A stretch of 64,000 nt of DNA from Pseudomonas paraglycinae. GTDB lineage: Bacteria; Pseudomonadota; Gammaproteobacteria; Pseudomonadales; Pseudomonadaceae. Where the stretch lies: positions 186,001-250,000 of the forward strand of contig NZ_BQHR01000001.1 of the NCBI RefSeq assembly GCF_021601625.1, in the 5' to 3' direction. Below the pieces are notes generated by a model. That model saw nothing but the letters and a program-made list of their open reading frames with translations, had not been told where the DNA came from and did no database searches. Position 1 is the first letter of the stretch. Each line of letters begins with the position of its first letter. This document shows, piece by piece, positions 62,356 through 64,000 of the stretch. A program made the position numbers and the translations under genes.

Positions 62356-64000
62356 GCTGAAGGCTCCGTGACGGAAACCGCGTGGGCCTGACGCCCGGCC
62401 CACGGCGCGAGCATGAAGCTGAACGCCAGCCCGAGGCTCACCGACAAGCCGAAGTTACTCACCGCCGGCGTACTCGACACCGCCAGCAGACCGAACGACA
62501 GCCAGGTGGTGGCGGCCGCGAGCAAGGTGCCGAGCAGGCTGACGGCCGCGCCGCCGACCTGCTCGCGCATGAGGATCGCGTAGTCGACGCTGATCGCCGT
62601 CACCAGCAACAGGCCGAACAGGCTGAACAGGGTCAGCGGCTGACCGAGCCAGCCCAGGCTGGCGAGGCTGCACAGCGCAGCGAGCAGCGGCAGGGCGACG
62701 ATCCTCAGCGCGCCGCCGAGGCCGAACGGCAGCATCAGCACCAGCACGATCAACACGCAGGACGCGAGTTTCAGCTCAGCGGCGCTGATCTGGGTCTGGG
62801 CGAACACCTTGTTCAGATCGCCGAGCCGGTCCACCAGCATCACGCCGGGCAGGTCCAGCGCCTGCACCCGCAGCAGCGACGGATTGTTCAGGCCTTGCAG
62901 GCTGACCATTGCCGCCACGCCATCCTCGGTCGGCCCGAGCCACAACGTGCGGTAGGGCTCGCCGAGCGGGCCGGCCAGCGCTGCATCGATGTCTTCGGCG
63001 GGCAGCGTTTGCAACTGTTGCAGCTCGGTTTGCAGCGCCGCCAGCGGCACGCCGACCTCCAGCAAGGGCTGCCAGAACTGCGGCAACTTGCTCAGCGCTT
63101 CGCGAACCTGTTGCTGCTGAGCCGGCGGGCTGACCAGTTGATTGAGCGCCAGATAACCCTGCAGCTTGTCGAGGTTGACCAGTTGATCCAGCCGCTCGCT
63201 CAGGGCCGCTTGCCGTTCCAGCAATTGCTGCTGATCGGCGGCGCGCACCAGGAAGAACTGGCTGGTCGGCTGATAGCCGGTAATCCGCGCGATGGTCTGC
63301 GCTTCATCGGTCAGGCGTTGCGGCGCGCCCACCCACTGGCGGATGTCGTTCTTGCTCTCCAGTTGCAGCAGGCCGCCGACGCAGAAGGCGATCAGCAGGG
63401 CCAGCAACACCGGCGTCCTGACGTGTTCGAGCAGGGTTTCGCGCAACCGCACTAGACGCTCGGCTAGTTGCAGCGGCCATTGCGCCGGGCGCAGTTCGAC
63501 GTTTTTCAGCAGCGCCGGCAACAGGCACACCGCCGACAGATAAGCGCCGAGCAAACCGGCGGCGGAGAACACCGCGATCTGGGTCAGGGCCGGGAAAGGT
63601 GTCCAGGCCAGCGCCAGGTAACCGATGGCGCTGGTGATCAGGCTCAACGTCAGCCCGGACAGGGTCAGGCGCAACGCCGGCCAGCTGTGCCAAGGTTTGA
63701 GACTCCAGCTCTTGGACAGGTAGTGCAGCGGGTAATCCACCGCCACGCCGATCAGACTGGAACCGAGCACCAGCGTCATCACGTGCATGTGCCCGAACAG
63801 CGCCACGCAGGCCACCGCACCGAACAGCATGCCGACCAGCACCGGAATGAACGCCAGCAGCACCCGCCAGCGGCGGAAGGCGAGCAGCAACAGCAGCAGA
63901 ATGCCGATGGTGGCGCCGCCGCCGACCCAGGTCATTTCCCGGGTCGCCTGCTGCTGACCGTTGGCGGCGTACAGCAGGCCGCTGGCGGCCAGCAATTGCA
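62352..64000 (-). CDS. MMPL/RND-superfamily exporter, C-terminal part (5' end outside window)
   Basis: The frame is open to the window edge; 549 residues are visible and about 200 more are expected. Two sets of membrane helices with a large periplasmic loop between (about QLESKNDIRQWVG to LMVDRLGDLNKVF); conserved GxxxD-type motif in SLIGVAVDYPLHYL and in VTAISVDYAILMREQ, the Asp of which relays protons. In aryl-polyene clusters this exporter is thought to move the lipid-bound polyene across the periplasm. Confidence 0.88.
   Translation of the reverse strand, partial: QLLAASGLLYAANGQQQATREMTWVGGGATIGILLLLLLAFRRWRVLLAFIPVLVGMLFGAVACVALFGHMHVMTLVLGSSLIGVAVDYPLHYLSKSWSLKPWHSWPALRLTLSGLTLSLITSAIGYLALAWTPFPALTQIAVFSAAGLLGAYLSAVCLLPALLKNVELRPAQWPLQLAERLVRLRETLLEHVRTPVLLALLIAFCVGGLLQLESKNDIRQWVGAPQRLTDEAQTIARITGYQPTSQFFLVRAADQQQLLERQAALSERLDQLVNLDKLQGYLALNQLVSPPAQQQQVREALSKLPQFWQPLLEVGVPLAALQTELQQLQTLPAEDIDAALAGPLGEPYRTLWLGPTEDGVAAMVSLQGLNNPSLLRVQALDLPGVMLVDRLGDLNKVFAQTQISAAELKLASCVLIVLVLMLPFGLGGALRIVALPLLAALCSLASLGWLGQPLTLFSLFGLLLVTAISVDYAILMREQVGGAAVSLLGTLLAAATTWLSFGLLAVSSTPAVSNFGLSVSLGLAFSFMLAPWAGRQAHAVSVTEPSA

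Overview
The window is a GC-rich chromosomal segment from a fluorescent Pseudomonas, most likely of the P. fluorescens group. The evidence is the block opgGH / amino-acid ABC transporter / MCP / rsmE-tatCBA-hisEI-ubiBJE / pha locus / hslVU / argS-priA / rpmE / malic enzyme / ponA-pilMNOPQ / aroKB / gltBD / hemE. This order matches, as far as I remember it, the corresponding region of P. aeruginosa. The REP sequences are also typical of the P. fluorescens group. It is almost entirely core chromosome: I see no prophage, insertion sequence, tRNA, rRNA or CRISPR array.

Layout. 1-6.4 kb: periplasmic glucan synthesis (opgG 3' part, opgH) and a polar amino-acid ABC transporter (binding protein, permease, ATPase). 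6.5-8.4 kb: a chemoreceptor on the minus strand with a sigma-28-like promoter. 8.5-14.6 kb: a tightly packed minus-strand run ubiE-ubiJ-ubiB-hisI-hisE-tatA-tatB-tatC-rsmE (ubiquinone synthesis, histidine synthesis, Tat export, rRNA methylation). 14.8-21.9 kb: medium-chain polyhydroxyalkanoate locus, with granule proteins phaI and phaF on plus and phaC1-phaZ-phaC2-phaD on minus. 22-29.6 kb: DUF971 gene, hslU, hslV, a SPOR protein, argS and priA, all minus. 29.7-32.3 kb: rpmE, a secreted thermonuclease and malic enzyme, plus. 32.6-40.1 kb: ponA diverging from the type IV pilus operon pilMNOPQ, followed by aroK, aroB, an ATPase-SPOR protein, gltB, gltD and hemE, all plus, to 51.1 kb. 51.1-53.4 kb: a divergent MFS transporter / LysR pair resembling YnfM/YnfL. 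53.4-55.1 kb: two paralogous small secreted proteins flanking an AT-richer orphan PemK/MazF-like gene. 55.1-64 kb: the 3' half of an aryl-polyene-type operon (two ketosynthases, ketoreductase, dehydratase, DUF3261 lipoprotein, methyltransferase, flavoprotein, a proton-antiporter-like protein and an MMPL exporter truncated by the window edge).

Three dispersed repeat families occupy the intergenic space. One is a roughly 170-bp MITE-like element with long inverted ends, in three copies, each placed just downstream of an intrinsic terminator. The second is three REPIN-type inverted REP doublets. The third is two clusters of short hairpins with an ACGC-NNN-GCGT core. Regulatory signals that can be read directly include a sigma-32-type promoter for hslVU, a sigma-28-type promoter for the MCP, sigma-70 promoters for gltBD, argS, ubiE and rpmE, and a possible -24/-12 promoter plus a Crc/Hfq-type A-rich motif at phaC1.

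No clearly new multi-gene system is obvious. The least ordinary places are the duplicated small-protein/PemK islet at the 3' end of the aryl-polyene operon, the antiporter embedded by translational coupling in that operon, the terminator-linked MITE family, and a terminator that doubles as the signal-peptide coding sequence of the thermonuclease.
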